Shown here: positions 22,712-32,561 of the stretch, one piece after another
Numbering within the stretch: the first letter of the stretch is position 1
Layout of the letters: each line of letters begins with the position of its first letter
NCBI GenBank assembly: GCA_017307735.1
Contig: JAFKGR010000024.1
Coordinates: 1-36,105 of the forward strand
DNA: 36,105 nucleotides
DNA from: Chitinophagaceae bacterium
GTDB lineage: Bacteria; Bacteroidota; Bacteroidia; Chitinophagales; Chitinophagaceae
Direction of reading: 5' to 3'
Notes under the pieces: generated by a model
What the model saw: the letters and a program-made list of their open reading frames with translations, nothing else
Database searches by the model: none
What the model was told of the DNA's origin: nothing
Translations under genes and position numbers: made by a program

Positions 22712-23515
22712 CTATACCTTCTTAATTACATAAAAAATTGATTGAGGACCAAATTTATTTATCAATCGTGTAGCGTGATACCGGATATTCTTTTTTAATA
22801 CCCTATAAATAAATTTATCAACGACAACGTATTGCTTATAGGAATAAATAGGTTCTTTAAATAAGAATCCCATAGTACGCTCGAGAAGATGTGTATTCGT
22901 AAAACAATATTCTTTTGAAATCGTTTTCAAAGAATACTTCTGAAATTCCTTCTCAAAAAACGAAACAGGAATTCCACGTTCATTTTTAGTTAGACCTTTT
23001 CGCGGAGCTTGCCAGTCACCCATTGAGATTATTGGTTCCCTGATCAATAAATATCCATCTTTTTTCAAAATTCTGACTAATTCACTTATAACAAAGGAAA
23101 CATTGGGTATGTGGTGCAATGTGCCAAAACAGGTTATTAAATCAAAAGAATTATCTTCAAAGGGCAAATCTCCTTTGACACTCGGCTTAATATAGTCAGG
23201 CACTAAACCACCAATTTTATTGCTGAATAAAATCGAAGATGGTTCAACAATCACCAAATGTTCTATTTTCTCAATAATTGGGAAAAACTCATACCCATAG
23301 GCTGAACCCAATCCCATAACATTTTTAAAATTCGCTTCCCTTATTTTATTAAAACCATGAATTCGGTTCATTTGGTGATATCCATATTTATAGGTACCCT
23401 TACCAGCATCTATCAGATTCGAAAATCCCTCTACCTCCTCTTCGTGCCACTTTACAATTTGGTCAATGGAAAAATCATCACCATACAACTTTGTGCCATT
23501 AAGATATTCATTCAT
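22712..23515 (-). CDS. Class I SAM-dependent methyltransferase
   Basis: This 267-residue methyltransferase is of the Methyltransf_11 type. The SAM-binding motif I reads VMGLGSAYGYEFF (about 65-77), the acidic end of strand 2 is LVIVEPSS, and motif IV is DLITCFGTLHHIPN (about 118-131), where the Leu-His-His pattern is typical. In this setting it probably methylates a sugar of the surface polysaccharide or its lipid-linked precursor. I chose the ATG at 23515; the longer frame starts with TTG at 23569. From here to 33767 base use turns visibly AT-rich. Confidence 0.88.
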   Translation of the reverse strand: MNEYLNGTKLYGDDFSIDQIVKWHEEEVEGFSNLIDAGKGTYKYGYHQMNRIHGFNKIREANFKNVMGLGSAYGYEFFPIIEKIEHLVIVEPSSILFSNKIGGLVPDYIKPSVKGDLPFEDNSFDLITCFGTLHHIPNVSFVISELVRILKKDGYLLIREPIISMGDWQAPRKGLTKNERGIPVSFFEKEFQKYSLKTISKEYCFTNTHLLERTMGFLFKEPIYSYKQYVVVDKFIYRVLKKNIRYHATRLINKFGPQSIFYVIKKV

Positions 23516-23664
23516 ATTTTTCAATTTTAAAAATTTATTGCAATCAAAAAGATTGTTGCGGGGGCCCAAATAAGATAATCCCCTTTTTTCTTAATAATCA
23601 ATAAATCATGATTCATAACAATGATAGAATTACAAAGATTAGAATACCATATATTTCCTAACTT

Positions 23665-24813
23665 CTATTCCTTATCATTTTTCAGTATCTTATTAATAGA
23701 ACGGGCTAAAGACTTAGTACTATACGGAAAATCAGAAACTGGACTATTTGGCTTGGAAACAATATTAATTATCTTTTCTGCAAAAATCTTTGGATCCCTA
23801 CCCTCCTGAACATAACAAGGCAATCCATCACCACACAGATTTTTTATGCCTCCGACATCTGTTGAAAGAACAGGTGTCCCACATGCAAGGCTTTCCAGTA
23901 TCGTCATCGGAATACCTTCCTGGAAAGAAGTCAAGAGTAAAGTTGTTACATTGTTATAAATCTTGCGCAATTCATTGGAATCATAAACCGGCCCTGATAA
24001 AAATACTGAATTCGTCATATCCATCTCCCCAATATAGTTTTTAATCGTTTCTTCATAAGTACCTTTTCCAACTAAAACTCCAATCCAGTCTTTTTCCCGG
24101 ATTTGTAATTCTTTTAGGGTGTCCACAAATAACTCGAGACCTTTAACCTCTTCAATTCTGCCGACAAATAATAAAATTTTCTTCCCCCTGAAGTCTTTTA
24201 AAAAAGAAGATTCACCAACTTCCTGGTAAAAAATATTGGTATCTATAAAGTTTCTTATAAGATGTAATTGTTCCTTGCTCTTATATCTTGATGCCAACTT
24301 ATAACAATCCTCATCAATTGTGATAACTGCCCCGGCTTTTTGGAGCACCTTCTTTTGAAGCCATCCCCAAAACTTAATCAGAATACCTAATCTTAAATAG
24401 GAAAATCTTGAATAAGATACAGCATTATTTGCCCCATGCATGTGCTCCACTAAAAACACGTCTTTTGACACCCAAAAAGCCATTTCAACACAGTGAGAGT
24501 AAACAATACCTACTTTATACTTTTTCAATATCTTTTTAATATTCCTGCTCTTGAAAAAAACATGAACTCTATCGGGTATAATACTTTTTTCAGGAAGGTA
24601 AATTATCGGTACGAAAGTTATTTGGGGAGAGATCTTAATTTCTTTTCGGAGTTGTGACTTATTAGAAGTAACTCCGAATAATAATATAGGGTCAAACTCT
24701 AAATAATTAATAACGTTTTTAATCACCGAGCCGATACCTCCAATATTTCGCTGTTTCCGGTCAAGCAATAAATCCTCAAAGTTGATGGAACAGATAATTC
24801 CTATGCTTCCCAT
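23665..24813 (-). CDS. Glycosyltransferase family 4
   Basis: This 382-residue GT-B fold retaining enzyme has the glycine-rich loop RNIGGIGSVIKNV in the acceptor domain, the ILLFVGRIEEVKGLELF donor-domain entry, and a complete EX7E motif in QEGIPMTILESL followed by STDVGGIKNL. It would add one sugar to the lipid-linked repeat unit. About 150 bases separate it from the methyltransferase. Donor and linkage are not readable. Confidence 0.9.
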   Translation of the reverse strand: MGSIGIICSINFEDLLLDRKQRNIGGIGSVIKNVINYLEFDPILLFGVTSNKSQLRKEIKISPQITFVPIIYLPEKSIIPDRVHVFFKSRNIKKILKKYKVGIVYSHCVEMAFWVSKDVFLVEHMHGANNAVSYSRFSYLRLGILIKFWGWLQKKVLQKAGAVITIDEDCYKLASRYKSKEQLHLIRNFIDTNIFYQEVGESSFLKDFRGKKILLFVGRIEEVKGLELFVDTLKELQIREKDWIGVLVGKGTYEETIKNYIGEMDMTNSVFLSGPVYDSNELRKIYNNVTTLLLTSFQEGIPMTILESLACGTPVLSTDVGGIKNLCGDGLPCYVQEGRDPKIFAEKIINIVSKPNSPVSDFPYSTKSLARSINKILKNDKE

Positions 24814-25083
24814 TTTCTACTTTTTCATACTTTTAAAATTAATGAACCCCTTAAAAACCATTACTCAAATTGTTACTTTGGTCGTTTCAGAAGCGATTCA
24901 CTCAAATATTCAAGGAATTGTTTTTTTAAGAAAAGGATTCTGGGAATATTGGTCCATGAAAAGTATTGAATCAGAGGGGTATTTATGTAGGTAAATCGAA
25001 CTTACTTTTTGGAAAAGAATGTCGATTTTAAAAGTAAAACTTAAGCCAAAGTATTGAACCTTATAATTCAAACAAAAATGGCC
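24814..25083. other. AT-rich spacer
   Basis: No gene or repeat is seen. A 70-codon plus-strand frame overlapping the GT start has no family look. The spacer breaks the otherwise tight gene order and may hold a promoter for the genes at its left, but I found no clear consensus. Confidence 0.4.
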
Positions 25084-26187
25084 CTATACCTGCTGATATA
25101 ACTTAAGATATTCAGAAGCACATCTCTTAATTGAAAAATTTAATTCAAAGTATCGCCACAAGGTCTCCTTATTTATGGCATTAGGCTGTAGCAAATACTG
25201 TTTTACTACCGAATAATAAGATTCTTCTGAAAAATCTTTTGACAAATACCCTGTCTGACCATTTGTAATTACACTAGGAATACCTCCTGCAGGTGTGCAA
25301 ATTGGTGTACACCCGGCAGACAAAGCCTCCAACAATGAAATCGGCAACCCTTCATAAAGTGAGGTTAGACAAAATGCATCTGAATTTAAAAAGTAGTCAT
25401 TAATATTTAGTTTTTCACCAAGAAATTTGATAGATGGGCAGGCTTGTTTTTGAAAGTTTAGCCCTTCTGGGCTATTATATCCATTCCCAATTATCAATAA
25501 AATAAATTTAAATCCCTCATTAGCCAGTTTATTAAATACCTGGATCAATAATTTTTGATTCTTCTCATAGCTGAATCTTCCAACATGGATAAATATAGGT
25601 GTTTGTGCATTTCTTCTATAACTATCCAATTCACTTTTTACTTCACTTATCTTTATTGTCGGCATGACCGGCGACCGGCCATTTTCAATTTTAGTAGCAT
25701 TTGCCAATCCATAAAATTTTTTATATGAGCTATTACATATTTCTGAAATGGTGACTGGATGAATCCTGTTTGTTTTATAATAGAAAAAGTTAATTGACCT
25801 TTGCACATTTAGAGAAATTGTCTTTGATGCTATACTGTGAAGAGTATGAATGTATTTCGGTTCACCTTTTTTAAGAGCCAATAAAAAAATATATGGAATA
25901 ACATCTAAGTGACAGTGGATAACGTCTGGACCAATTCCCTTTAATAATTTGAAAAGCTTCCAAAAAGCTATAATGCTAAATCCTTCCTGTATTTCTAAAT
26001 TGACATACCAGACTTTTTCATCTATTAGGGACCGATAAAAATGAGGATCAGCATTACTCTTCAAAGAATTTCTAAAGACCACTAAATAAACCTCATGACC
26101 ACGGGACGCCAATTCATTAGATAAATCCACAACGAAACGTTCTGCTCCTCCTGAGGCAAGTGAAAATGTCATTTGCACAATTTTCAT
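25084..26187 (-). CDS. Glycosyltransferase family 4
   Basis: This 367-residue GT4 enzyme has an N-terminal MTFSLASGGAERFVVDLSNE (glycine loop and following helix), IFIHVGRFSYEKNQKLLI at the start of the donor domain, and EX7E in YEGLPISLLEAL followed by GGIPSVITNGQTGYL. It would transfer a hexose-type sugar to the repeat unit in the cytoplasm. Its ATG overlaps the TGA of the preceding glycosyltransferase by four bases, so the two are translationally coupled. Confidence 0.92.
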   Translation of the reverse strand: MKIVQMTFSLASGGAERFVVDLSNELASRGHEVYLVVFRNSLKSNADPHFYRSLIDEKVWYVNLEIQEGFSIIAFWKLFKLLKGIGPDVIHCHLDVIPYIFLLALKKGEPKYIHTLHSIASKTISLNVQRSINFFYYKTNRIHPVTISEICNSSYKKFYGLANATKIENGRSPVMPTIKISEVKSELDSYRRNAQTPIFIHVGRFSYEKNQKLLIQVFNKLANEGFKFILLIIGNGYNSPEGLNFQKQACPSIKFLGEKLNINDYFLNSDAFCLTSLYEGLPISLLEALSAGCTPICTPAGGIPSVITNGQTGYLSKDFSEESYYSVVKQYLLQPNAINKETLWRYFELNFSIKRCASEYLKLYQQV

Positions 26188-27254
26188 GAATTGATAAAGT
26201 TTAGCAGTGAATTAAATTTCTCTTTTGCATTGTGATTCTCTGAAAAATAGCGGTAAATGTTATTTTGAATTTTACGGTTCATCTGTTCATTATTTAACAG
26301 TAGTAATACTGCATTGAGCAATTCAGTTTCATTTTTTACAACAATGCCAAGATTATTATTCTTTATTAAATCACTTGGGTCGAAAGTAGTAACGACAGGT
26401 TTATTATTTGCCCACGCTTGTAAAAATGTATTTGGGAAACCTTCTATCTCAGATGTACAAACAAAAATCTCAGATGAGGCAAACAATGAATTAACATCTT
26501 CAAAAGGTAATGGACCTAAAAATTCCAGATTTGAAATCATTTTGGATTCCTCATAACACTTTTGATAACAGTTTTCATCAATGATCCCGCCTACCATTTT
26601 AAAGTTACTCTGAGGAATATTTTTAGCCAATTGTAAAAACCATTCAGGCCTTTTTAAAGTACGGAAGTTACCAACCCATAAAATAAAACTTTGTTCTGAA
26701 TCAACAAACTTACTTTTAGGGAAACGCCAAATATTTGGAATAATCAGGCTATTTATCTTCTTGTAATTCTCTTTTAATCTTTGTTTTTGTAACAAATTTT
26801 GAACTATGAAATACTGAACATTTCTTAAACCAAGCCGAAACATTATCTTGTCATGCTTTGCATTAATTAATTCTTTGCCAACTTCAGTATCAGAATCGCT
26901 TGCACAAAAAAAAATGAGTTTCGAATGAAACAATCTTGCAAAAAACTGTAGGTAACCAAGACTCCGACTGGCACCTCTTAAAATAATTATTGATGGTCTG
27001 TAAAAAACAATATAAAAAAGAGAAAAGAAAACCTCAATGAAAATTCCAATATAACGAACTTCTGGGAACCATAAGAAATTAATATTTTCCACAGTCTTTT
27101 TCCCCCTATTTGAAAAACTATACACTATCCAATCATTCTCTTCAAAAGTTTTTGCCCAGAAATACATTTGTACTGTAATACCCCCCAAAATACCTCTTCG
27201 ATCTAAAAGGTGATCAATACCTTTTGTCCATATGATAATCTTTCTATTTTCCAC
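26184..27254 (-). CDS. Glycosyltransferase family 4 with EX7Q motif
   Basis: This 356-residue GT-B enzyme has LDRRGILGGITVQMYFWAK near the N-terminus and FILWVGNFRTLKRPEWFL at the domain junction. The EX7E site reads SEIEGFPNTFLQAWANNKPV, so the second Glu is replaced by Gln. This variant occurs in other GT4 enzymes and need not mean loss of activity. The gene ends inside the start of the next glycosyltransferase (four-base overlap). An open frame at 27203-27409 over its start is not coding. Confidence 0.88.
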   Translation of the reverse strand: MENRKIIIWTKGIDHLLDRRGILGGITVQMYFWAKTFEENDWIVYSFSNRGKKTVENINFLWFPEVRYIGIFIEVFFSLFYIVFYRPSIIILRGASRSLGYLQFFARLFHSKLIFFCASDSDTEVGKELINAKHDKIMFRLGLRNVQYFIVQNLLQKQRLKENYKKINSLIIPNIWRFPKSKFVDSEQSFILWVGNFRTLKRPEWFLQLAKNIPQSNFKMVGGIIDENCYQKCYEESKMISNLEFLGPLPFEDVNSLFASSEIFVCTSEIEGFPNTFLQAWANNKPVVTTFDPSDLIKNNNLGIVVKNETELLNAVLLLLNNEQMNRKIQNNIYRYFSENHNAKEKFNSLLNFINS

Positions 27255-27576
27255 AAATCATTATAGCTAATCCAATTTCCTTTTCTTAATCTTATAATGA
27301 ATTCTTGTTTTTTTTGTGATACCAATCCTAATTTCCAAAGCGTTGTGCCATCCAAAAAAAAGTGCATATTAATAAAGAATTCTTTCGTTTTAAAGAATAC
27401 AATACCCAATCATTTTATAAAAACAAAGAAGCCAGTTTTATTTTAATACTATATAATTTCAAGTTGTTTTTATAAATTGAATACATATCTCATAGTTCGA
27501 ATAAATTAATTGTTGCTATCCATATTATATATTATTCTATCTATTAGGGAATTCGCTGAATATTCTCTTAACTCTT
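27255..27576. other. AT-rich spacer
   Basis: I see no gene or repeat. A minus-strand 68-codon frame at 27203-27409 overlaps the glycosyltransferase start and has no family look; it could be a decayed fragment. Confidence 0.35.
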
Positions 27577-27738
27577 CTATGATTTATTTAGTCTATCCAT
27601 TCTTTTTATCAAATCGCATACAGCTTTTTTCCATTCCTCAGTTCCAATTTTAGAAGCACATTCTAAAAGGATATTAATTTTCTTCTCATCAGACTCGTTC
27701 TTTAGCAGGTCAAATATTTTCTTAATTTTATCTTCCAT
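27577..27738 (-). CDS. Small hypothetical helical protein (53 aa)
   Basis: The ATG at 27738 opens a 53-codon frame that ends in TAG. The sequence begins MEDKIKKIFDLLKNESDEKK, continues INILLECASKIGTEEWKKAV and ends with DLIKRMDRLNKS: three short amphipathic helices with strong charge. Base use matches the neighbours. It lies between the polymerase and a glycosyltransferase in the same direction. No family is recognised; an adaptor or antitoxin-like role would be a guess. Confidence 0.55.
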   Translation of the reverse strand: MEDKIKKIFDLLKNESDEKKINILLECASKIGTEEWKKAVCDLIKRMDRLNKS

Positions 27739-27902
27739 ATTTTTAATTATTTATCATCATTATTGCTCAATACATTTTTTAACAGAAAACACAAATTCTC
27801 ATATCCTTATAACCAAAGATACTTATCAATTAGATGCAAGGCAAAAAACGGGAAAACATGGTAAAAGGAATTCACTTTGCGGAATATATATCGTAAAATT
27901 CA

Positions 27903-29132
27903 CTAAGCATAGTGCGGCTTTTTTCGCTTTATAAGTTGGAAATTCCGATTTAAAGATTTTACTAACCGGATTCTTTTATTTCTATAAATGAAGGCTGCAA
28001 ACACAGCATAATATCCATAGTAAAATGGATAATAACACACCCTGGTAACCCAACTGAGAAAAAGCATAGATAGATAACCAGAAATAAAAAGGATTAAAAC
28101 AGGTTTTGACCCAATACTACACCGCCACATCTTAATAAAATTCTTAATAAACCAAAATTGAAAAAGTAGGTAAAGGACAAAACCAACGAAACCACCTTCT
28201 ACTAAATTGATCAAATATTCTGAATGCAAAACGGTATTAGTCGTGGAATAATCCATAAAGTTTCTTAAACCTATACCAAAAAATAAATGGTTTTTGATTA
28301 TCGGTCCAGAAAGCACATATTGAAGACCTCTGTCTCCAAAATAATCCCAGTAGGTCCCAGTAGTCAGATATTTATTTCCTACGGACTGAGTGGTAGTTGA
28401 TGCAAGTCTTTTCCCTAAATCGGTATCATTCATCAATAAGGAACTTACGAGGAAAAAACTAATTATAGAAAGGGCAAAGAAAAAAAACCTAATTCTGCGA
28501 TCTGATCTTTGCCATAAAATATAGAAAAAAGCAACAAATAGAATTAGCATGACACCGAAGGCTGTTCTACTTTGAGTTAAAAAGATAATCAGAGTAGGAA
28601 AAACTGTCAAGTATAGTGTTGTTTCCGCACCAACTAGCTTATACGCACATTTTAAAAAAATAAAAAAAATCAAAAAGGCAGCACGCAACCCCACTGCATT
28701 TGCATTTAATGCAGAATCTACTCGATCGTCGTAATTAATACCATTAAAAGCTACAGCAAGTACCAAATAAACAAACAGGCTGAAAATTATCAGGTTAAGA
28801 ATTGAGGTAAACCTAAGTATTGCCTCATTAAGCACAATCCAAAAAAAGGTGAAAGGAAGAAAAATATTAAGGAATAAAAGATAATATGAATCATCCCAAT
28901 ATTTTACACCTTTTATTGAGGAATTAATAAACATGTATATTAACCATAAGAAATAATAGATTATCGGTTTTGAGCTAATCTTCTTCCTCATAGAAAAACA
29001 CTCAAACACAATTAAAATTGCAAATAAGAAAACCAATCTTCCAGCTCCATCTATTTTGAGAATCAAGGCCTGGAGAGGATCTAATATTAGGACATAAAAG
29101 ATGAACACATAACTAAATACAAAATACTTCAT
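27903..29132 (-). CDS. wzy: O-antigen polymerase/ligase family protein (Wzy-like)
   Basis: This 409-residue integral membrane protein has about 11-12 hydrophobic segments and one larger loop near residues 235-300. The loop ends with NTVLHSEYLINLVEGG, where the His-Ser-Glu-Tyr pattern is common in the Wzy_C/WaaL superfamily. The gene lies next to a Wzx flippase (four-base overlap) among glycosyltransferases, which favours polymerase (Wzy) over O-antigen ligase (WaaL). It would join lipid-linked repeat units in the periplasm. Confidence 0.82.
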   Translation of the reverse strand: MKYFVFSYVFIFYVLILDPLQALILKIDGAGRLVFLFAILIVFECFSMRKKISSKPIIYYFLWLIYMFINSSIKGVKYWDDSYYLLFLNIFLPFTFFWIVLNEAILRFTSILNLIIFSLFVYLVLAVAFNGINYDDRVDSALNANAVGLRAAFLIFFIFLKCAYKLVGAETTLYLTVFPTLIIFLTQSRTAFGVMLILFVAFFYILWQRSDRRIRFFFFALSIISFFLVSSLLMNDTDLGKRLASTTTQSVGNKYLTTGTYWDYFGDRGLQYVLSGPIIKNHLFFGIGLRNFMDYSTTNTVLHSEYLINLVEGGFVGFVLYLLFQFWFIKNFIKMWRCSIGSKPVLILFISGYLSMLFLSWVTRVCYYPFYYGYYAVFAAFIYRNKRIRLVKSLNRNFQLIKRKKPHYA

Positions 29133-30604
29133 CTTTTCTTTATGTATTTATTTATTATTAAATTGATTTGGCTTCCATTAATTAAAAAAACATTTTGTCT
29201 TATCATCAACAGGTATGTACCACTTAAATAAACTATAGATAGCATAAAACACAAATAGGTGTTGAGATTAATGGTTTCATGAATTAAAATGAAAGGGACT
29301 AACAACCCACAGGAAATCATTGTAATCTTGAAAATTTGAGTCCAGGGAAAATATTCTTTGAATGAAATATTAAGGGTTCGCATCTCAAAAAACATTTGAA
29401 TTATTTTAGGCAGCAGAATACCCACCATTGCAGAAATAATCGCCCCGTTAGCTCCATAACTTCGTATCAGAAAGTAGGTGGTTGGTATTGAAAATACGAC
29501 ACTCATAAGAAATGCCCGGAAAGATAAATTTGTTTTACCTATTGCTCTCAAAATCGTGCCAGCCCCAAACATACCTACAATAAAGGAAAGTATGTAAATT
29601 CTAAAAAAAAATGTGGATTGTTCGTAAGTTTTTGTAAATAGGAAAATAATTATTTCCCTTGAATAAAGGAACACAATAAAAATAATTGGAACCGAAAATG
29701 ACAAGGTCTTAACAACAAAGTTCCGATAATTCCTAATCACTCCTTCCCTATTTCCTTTTTTATGCTCCACTGCCATTTGCATTACATTTACCTGAGAAAG
29801 CGAATCATATATTTGTTGTACGCCGGGGATTCCAAAAAAGGCAATGGAATAAATTGCAAACTCGTTGGTTGATAAATAGGTAATGGAAATTATTTTGTCA
29901 AATCGTTGTGAAAAAGTGCTAAGGATAATTGTTAAACCAAAAGGTATCGCATAGGTAAGTTGTTTCTTAAACAAAACCTTGTCAACAGAAAAAATAAATT
30001 TGAATTTCCTGTCAAAAAAAACATTCAGAACGGTATATAAGAAAACAGCCAGATGAAAGAAAACGACTCCAACCAAAATAGATCTTAATGTCCCAAATAA
30101 TATAGAACACAAAAAAATGACAGAAACTTTTGCAATAATTTCAACGGGGGGGTATAATACCGTATTAGTTTTATCCAAACGAACAACGTACATAGGGCTG
30201 AGCATTGTTGAAGGAATGATCAGCAGTACCGATATAGAAATAATAAGTGAATATTTTAGTAATTCCCCTTCGCCAAATAAAATATCTTTAGATATAGGAA
30301 GAATGGTAAAAATGCAACCCAATAAGCCTAAGATTAATAGCATAACAAAAACATTTCCAACATAGGATTTCCTTTCGCCATCTCCGGCATTTGGATAAAA
30401 ATAAAATAAGCTACTATAAATGCCCATTGAAAATATTTGGCCGATGAATAGTGTTACAGTGTAATATTGAGAATATAGACCATAGTCATTTTTAGAAAGG
30501 AATCGAGTTAAAAATAACGGTATTGCAAAATTTAAAACAGTCGCGAAAATCTTGCCTAATGCAATGTATCCTGCGAACTTAGTTTTTACAACTTGCTTGC
30601 CCAT
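29129..30604 (-). CDS. wzx: Polysaccharide flippase (Wzx-like)
   Basis: This 491-residue protein is of the MOP superfamily with about 14 hydrophobic helices. The N-terminus KFAGYIALGKIFATVLNF, then the IPLFLTRFLSKNDYGLYSQY stretch, is typical of Wzx/polysaccharide biosynthesis proteins. It would flip undecaprenyl-linked repeat units across the inner membrane. Overlaps of four bases with the polymerase gene and 19 bases with the acyltransferase gene place it firmly in the operon. Confidence 0.92.
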   Translation of the reverse strand: MGKQVVKTKFAGYIALGKIFATVLNFAIPLFLTRFLSKNDYGLYSQYYTVTLFIGQIFSMGIYSSLFYFYPNAGDGERKSYVGNVFVMLLILGLLGCIFTILPISKDILFGEGELLKYSLIISISVLLIIPSTMLSPMYVVRLDKTNTVLYPPVEIIAKVSVIFLCSILFGTLRSILVGVVFFHLAVFLYTVLNVFFDRKFKFIFSVDKVLFKKQLTYAIPFGLTIILSTFSQRFDKIISITYLSTNEFAIYSIAFFGIPGVQQIYDSLSQVNVMQMAVEHKKGNREGVIRNYRNFVVKTLSFSVPIIFIVFLYSREIIIFLFTKTYEQSTFFFRIYILSFIVGMFGAGTILRAIGKTNLSFRAFLMSVVFSIPTTYFLIRSYGANGAIISAMVGILLPKIIQMFFEMRTLNISFKEYFPWTQIFKITMISCGLLVPFILIHETINLNTYLCFMLSIVYLSGTYLLMIRQNVFLINGSQINLIINKYIKKR

Positions 30605-31230
30605 CGATTTTCATTGTTGAAGGAAGCGCAAGAATTTGGAGGGGGTACTCTCTCTATATTCTCTTTTACAACAATTGCAGGATTACCAGCAGCAATACAA
30701 TTTGGAGGAATATCTTTTGTAACAATGGAACAAGCAGCCACAATGCTATTTTCACCTATTGTTACACCCTTATGAATTCGCACCCGTGTTCCAATCCACA
30801 CATTATCTTCAATTATAACCGGCCTATGGTCGGAATGTTTCCAAAGATTAGTCCCACTTTTGTCCATTTTCATCCGCATAAATTTCCTGAAATCTGGATT
30901 TATGGGATGATTGTTGTTGTCTGTTACTACAATATAGTCTGCCATTGTAACATAATTGCCAACTTCTATACTTTCTACAGAATTAATCTGAGTATGCAAT
31001 CCTATTCTACAGTAGTCCCCTATCTTAATCTTTCCCCCATTTTGAGAGGTTAAATTCCCATAAAAACATAAGTTATCTCCTACAATTATATCTTCCCTTT
31101 TAGAACCATCGATAAGAGTGACTCCTGATAACAATCCAAGAACATAGTTGCTACCTTTCAAAATCGCTCTCCGCTCCATTAGAATTCGCTTTCTCTTTGA
31201 TTTTATTGAAGATAATAGTCTATTAGACAT
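30586..31230 (-). CDS. Hexapeptide-repeat acyltransferase (MAT/CatB-like)
   Basis: This 214-residue left-handed beta-helix acyltransferase shows hexapeptide turns from about residue 68 (GKIKIGDYCRIGLHTQI) and again in VIIEDNVWIGTRVRIHKGV, then IGENSIVAACSIVTKDI and the closing AAGNPAIVVKEN. A long loop with TDNNNHPINPDFRKF holds the usual catalytic His. It likely O-acetylates a sugar of the repeat unit, using acetyl-CoA. It overlaps wzx by 19 bases. Confidence 0.88.
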   Translation of the reverse strand: MSNRLLSSIKSKRKRILMERRAILKGSNYVLGLLSGVTLIDGSKREDIIVGDNLCFYGNLTSQNGGKIKIGDYCRIGLHTQINSVESIEVGNYVTMADYIVVTDNNNHPINPDFRKFMRMKMDKSGTNLWKHSDHRPVIIEDNVWIGTRVRIHKGVTIGENSIVAACSIVTKDIPPNCIAAGNPAIVVKENIERVPPPNSCASFNNENRWASKL

Positions 31231-31278
31231 AAATGAATGGAAATTTTAATCATGAATAACTATTCAAAAATGAAAAAT

Positions 31279-31827
31279 TTAAGGTAGAATGAAGTTAATA
31301 TAACTATCACAGGCATTATCCCTATGAATTATTTTACATGGATTACCTAATACCAACGAATTATCAGGAATATCAACGTTTACAAAAGAATTAGGCGCGA
31401 TTAAGACGTTGGAACCAATATTAATATTACCGACGATTACAGATCCTGTTCCAATCCAAACATAATCACCAATTATTGGATATCCCTTAAGCCTTCCACG
31501 ATTAGCCTTACCTATTGTTACCAGATGGGCTATGTTGCAATTTTTACCAATAATTGCCTTCTCGTTTATTACTATTGTTCCAAAGTGCCCGATGTAAAAT
31601 CCCTCTCCTATATTAGTTAAAAAGGGTATCTGATAACCATATCGTCTGGAACATCTTGCTAATAAAAATTTAAAGAAAAACCATTTCGGAGTGTACTTTT
31701 TGGAACCCGCTGTTTTTCTCAAAAAATACATGTATCTGAAGCCTGGAATCAGTATCCCCTTTAAAAAACCTTTCAGACCTTTTAGCCCGCCATAACGATA
31801 CAGATCCGCCTGAATAATTCTGTTCAT
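31279..31827 (-). CDS. Serine acetyltransferase-like hexapeptide acyltransferase
   Basis: This 182-residue protein has a helical front (MNRIIQADLYRYGGLKGLKG) and a CysE-like left-handed beta-helix. Key segments are GFYIGHFGTIVINEKAIIGK, followed by AHLVTIGKANRGR, then IGDYVWIGTGSVIVGN and the closing LVLGNPCKII. The conserved His in GHFGT is present. In glycan loci such enzymes O-acetylate sugars or make acylated precursors rather than cysteine. Its start overlaps the stop of the two-helix membrane gene by four bases. Confidence 0.87.
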   Translation of the reverse strand: MNRIIQADLYRYGGLKGLKGFLKGILIPGFRYMYFLRKTAGSKKYTPKWFFFKFLLARCSRRYGYQIPFLTNIGEGFYIGHFGTIVINEKAIIGKNCNIAHLVTIGKANRGRLKGYPIIGDYVWIGTGSVIVGNINIGSNVLIAPNSFVNVDIPDNSLVLGNPCKIIHRDNACDSYINFILP

Positions 31828-32549
31828 TGTGATGATACATTATCAGTTTTTCTTTCTGAATTTATTGCCGTTAAATACAGCTTTTCCAATTCTGCCAATC
31901 CCCCGTCATAAATATAATCAACACAACTTAAAAATAAAGTTTCAAAAGATTCAAAAGAATATGAATGGTTAACATTTGATAATTTAACTCCGCTATCCAT
32001 ATATTTTTTATTCTGTTCTTCGAAGGAAGATGGATATCCTTTGAAAATTTCATCAAATATTTCCTTAAGATTGTTTTGCCCCTTTATTTTAAAGTTTATT
32101 TCAAACAGTTTATTGAAAAGAGCAAATCGTAACTTAATAAACGATCTTATCATAAATTTATCATTTTTTTCAACCAGCTTATAATAACCCCCAAGAACCG
32201 TTTGCCACTCTATAAATCGGTCCTGCTTTAGCTTATCGCTATTTTGGTCTACAGCTATCTGAAACCTCCGAAGTCCATAATAAGCAACAATTGTAGCAAT
32301 TGTACCAGCAAAAAGTGCTTTATACGGCTCAAAGGCAGAGATGTAATTGTTTATTCCCATCGGGCTGAGTGAAAAACGGCACTGGCTACATCCCAAAAGG
32401 ACCGCATGAACAGCGATTAACGCCAGAATTGACATTAAGCTTAAGATTAAGGCAGAAGCAAAGAACAGACACCTGAAAAGTTGCGTAACAAAATTTTTAC
32501 GATTCATTTCAGTTACCAGATTGACAATTATTCTTGGAAGCATTTTCAT
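31824..32549 (-). CDS. Two-helix membrane protein of unknown function
   Basis: This is a 241-residue protein with membrane helices at about residues 27-52 (LFFASALILSLMSILALIAV) and 78-94 (ALFAGTIATIVAYYG). A cytoplasmic domain of about 145 residues follows, rich in Phe and charged residues, probably helical. Between the helices is a short loop with a Cys-X-X-Cys pair (CSQC). I recognise no family. It starts 12 bases after the SIR2-like gene ends, and its stop overlaps the acetyltransferase start by four bases. Small two-helix proteins often serve as membrane effectors beside NAD-sensing partners, but that is inference here. Confidence 0.75.
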   Translation of the reverse strand: MKMLPRIIVNLVTEMNRKNFVTQLFRCLFFASALILSLMSILALIAVHAVLLGCSQCRFSLSPMGINNYISAFEPYKALFAGTIATIVAYYGLRRFQIAVDQNSDKLKQDRFIEWQTVLGGYYKLVEKNDKFMIRSFIKLRFALFNKLFEINFKIKGQNNLKEIFDEIFKGYPSSFEEQNKKYMDSGVKLSNVNHSYSFESFETLFLSCVDYIYDGGLAELEKLYLTAINSERKTDNVSSQ

Positions 32550-32561
32550 AGGGTCAATTTT

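Noticed and set aside
24782..24994. Plus-strand 70-codon frame with a hydrophobic start
   Set aside because: It overlaps the start of a glycosyltransferase on the other strand, matches no family and has no visible promoter.
27203..27409. Minus-strand 68-codon frame before the glycosyltransferase
   Set aside because: It overlaps the true gene start by about 50 bases in another frame and has no domain pattern.
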